Assembly (NCBI GenBank): GCA_003478355.1
Contig: QUFC01000015.1
Location: 19,756-83,755 of the forward strand
Direction: 5' to 3'
DNA length: 64,000 bases
Source of the DNA: Lachnospiraceae bacterium AM48-27BH
GTDB lineage: Bacteria > Bacillota > Clostridia > Lachnospirales > Lachnospiraceae
Positions 62,418 through 64,000 of this stretch are shown here, piece after piece (position 1 is the first letter of the stretch; every line of letters begins with the position of its first letter). Position numbers and translations under genes: made by a program. The notes beneath the pieces were generated by a model that ran no database searches, was not told the origin of the DNA, and saw only the letters and a program-made list of their open reading frames with translations.

Positions 62418-63683
62418 ATGGCATTAAAGAAAAAAAGCATTCTGCTGATTATGGCATTTCTGATTGGATGCGACCTGTGTGCCTGTGGGAAAGAAGATAG
62501 TGTTGTGGGAGAATCTCTTGTGGAAGATACGGAAGAAGTATCTTCCACAGAGGAAACAAAAAGTGCCGAGGAAGAAGCTGCAGAACAGTGGGAAAAGGGC
62601 TATGGACTTCCGGTGGATGAACAGGAAAGGGAAGAAGCTGAGACTGACTGTAAAAAGCTGATGGAACTTTATCTTGACATTTATGAAACAGCAGATAAAG
62701 GGATAGCATCTAATGTTGTTTTGGATGATCAAACGGTTCTTGAAATTCAGAAGAAGGTAAAGGACGCAGGATATCCAATTGCTACGATGGTAACGTATTC
62801 TAACATGGAGAATTATGAAAGTGTTGACAGTTTTCTGAAAGAATGTATGGAAGGGAAAAGAGGCTCTGTGGTGATTTATGAAATCCACAATGATGGTGGA
62901 CTGGGCAGAATGAAATTCATTTTTGATGGAACGGATATGTATGTTGTGAGTACAAGAGGAATCTGGAATGCTGACAACAAGCCGGGAATTTCGTACATTT
63001 CTTATACGAGACTCAAAGAATGGAAATACACGGAAAAAGGATGGTTCTGCTATGAGCTGTGTGTGCCAGAGCCGCCAGAGGTTAGTGAAATTATGGATGG
63101 AAGCTGCCTGATCAGAATAAAACCTATGACAGAGGAACAGTGTGAAATGTCTGAACGTTGTGTTCGGGGGCTTGGATATCAGGGACAGAACCTTTTGTGT
63201 TCCAACTGGAATGTAGAAAATATGAGTGAGTTGGATTATAACGGAATGTTTGAATATCTGTATGGAATGAAATATGGAGAAAAGTTCAATTCTGAAGATT
63301 ATCCAAATGGCATTCCTAAAGAAGAGTTCGAAAGTCTGATTATGGAGTATCTTCCCATAACAGCGGAGCAGATACGAGAGTACGCAGTATTTGATGAGGA
63401 AAACCAGACCTATCTTTGGGCGAGACTTGGGTGCTTCAATTATGCGCCTACCTTCTTTGGAACTTCTCTGCCGGAGGTTGTCGACATCAAAGAAAATCAA
63501 GATGGAACAGTCACATTAACAGTTGAGGCGGTTTGTGACATGGTCATTTGCGATGATGCAGTCATAACCCATGAACTTACGGTAAGGTTTGCAGAGGATG
63601 GCAGTTTTCAGTATTTGGGGAATGAAATCCTAAATGACGGAATTATGCATATACCAGATTACCAATACCGTATTAAAGAATGA
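62418..63683 (+). CDS. Putative lipoprotein, paralogue 3 of 3 (possibly DUF6070)
   Basis: 421 residues, four bases after paralogue 2. The lipobox LIGC is near residue 18 (a second Cys pair, CAC, follows). Acidic linker, then CKKLMELYLDIYETADKGIA, QCEMSERCVRGLGYQGQNLL, EEFESLIMEYLPITAEQIRE and PEVVDIKENQDGTVTLTVEA correspond to the blocks of paralogues 1 and 2. Exported and membrane-bound outside the cell. The function is unknown. Confidence 0.75.
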   Translation: MALKKKSILLIMAFLIGCDLCACGKEDSVVGESLVEDTEEVSSTEETKSAEEEAAEQWEKGYGLPVDEQEREEAETDCKKLMELYLDIYETADKGIASNVVLDDQTVLEIQKKVKDAGYPIATMVTYSNMENYESVDSFLKECMEGKRGSVVIYEIHNDGGLGRMKFIFDGTDMYVVSTRGIWNADNKPGISYISYTRLKEWKYTEKGWFCYELCVPEPPEVSEIMDGSCLIRIKPMTEEQCEMSERCVRGLGYQGQNLLCSNWNVENMSELDYNGMFEYLYGMKYGEKFNSEDYPNGIPKEEFESLIMEYLPITAEQIREYAVFDEENQTYLWARLGCFNYAPTFFGTSLPEVVDIKENQDGTVTLTVEAVCDMVICDDAVITHELTVRFAEDGSFQYLGNEILNDGIMHIPDYQYRIKE

Positions 63684-63739
63684 TTTGATAATACTGGTGT
63701 TTTATGGTATTTTTACAGATATGAAGAAAGGAGACTTAC

Positions 63740-63796
63740 ATGAAATATATTTATAAAATCACGGGAAAAGTAAGTTTAATACTATACTATAAATGA
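63740..63796 (+). CDS. 18-codon ORF with strong ribosome site
   Basis: AAAGGAGACTTAC precedes an ATG for MKYIYKITGKVSLILYYK and a stop. The signal is good for translation but the product is tiny. It may be a leader peptide or the cut-off start of a fourth gene in the series. Confidence 0.25.
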   Translation: MKYIYKITGKVSLILYYK

Positions 63797-63820
63797 GCAA
63801 ATTTGAAAAATTGCACAAAA

Positions 63821-64000
63821 CTACACTGCGAATTTCATAAATGAATCAAAATCATTGCTTTCCTTTGCGCATTGAAAAAGATAACGATACTTTTCCAGCT
63901 GAATGGTATCACAGATTTCGTGATATCCAGTTTCAAACGAACAGAACCTACCAGTACCCACTGCACACATGAAATGTGCCAGTGACATAAGTAGCCAGTA
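63821..64000 (-). CDS. C-terminal part of an unidentified protein (start outside window)
   Basis: The reverse strand is open for 59 codons from the window edge to a stop at 63821, ending CAKESNDFDSFMKFAV, and is rich in Cys and aromatic residues. Codon pattern and composition look protein-like, but no family is recognised. Confidence 0.35.
   Translation of the reverse strand, partial: YWLLMSLAHFMCAVGTGRFCSFETGYHEICDTIQLEKYRYLFQCAKESNDFDSFMKFAV

Noticed and set aside
62424..63500. 358-codon minus-strand ORF opposite paralogue 3
   Set aside because: Rich in Phe, Ile, His and Arg as expected for the antisense of an acidic protein; no ribosome site, and the plus-strand gene is clearly real.

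Overview
The window looks like a chromosomal segment of a gut-type clostridium, most likely Lachnospiraceae. This rests on the intermediate G+C, strong AGGAGG-type ribosome binding sites, intrinsic terminators after most operons, and the presence of DUF3793, DUF1836, a TSCPD-domain protein, a FeoB-associated Cys-rich protein and PcrA. No tRNA, rRNA, CRISPR array or complete mobile element was seen.

Layout. 1-2000 (minus): a nitroreductase cut by the window edge and a DUF1846 protein. 2080-3540: DUF3793 and flavodoxin behind two GTTAG-N6-CTAAC operators. 3589-9730: a module of GntR regulator, cysteine desulfidase, YfcC-type permease and M20 amidohydrolase, lying between a tcdA 3' remnant and an IS1182-type transposase remnant. 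9943-11093: glycerate kinase. 11279-24015: a cation region with ZnuABC-type metal uptake, TrkH/TrkA potassium uptake, MetY, FeoA-FeoA-FeoB with Cys-rich accessory proteins and a very short Fur homologue, and two CobW-type GTPases, one with a tandemly repeated His/Asp/Cys region. 24099-27972: cell-envelope genes. 28041-30194: an orphan NMT1-type binding protein and a FrlB-like SIS protein. 30213-45287: tri/dicarboxylate metabolism with two aconitase-family enzymes, isocitrate dehydrogenase, PrpF, MmgE/PrpD, two citrate-type carriers (one internally deleted) and several LysR regulators. 46187-52429: oppBCDFA. 52787-59557: housekeeping genes. 59749-63683: three tandem paralogous secreted proteins behind a promoter with two BlaI/MecI-like operators.

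How the parts work together. The same operator occurs in front of DUF3793-flavodoxin and feo, which points to one iron-responsive (DtxR-like or Fur-like) regulon. The second tricarboxylate cluster (LysR, PrpF, YbhJ-like hydratase, MmgE/PrpD, CitMHS) resembles the uncharacterised E. coli ybhD-ybhH-ybhI-ybhJ group. Several small interspersed palindromic repeats lie between genes, and one family shows compensatory changes.

Caution. Eleven otherwise intact genes carry one frameshift each, and every one is repaired by adding a single base that duplicates a neighbour. This looks like systematic deletion errors in the sequence rather than gene decay. I give full-length spans and mark each one.
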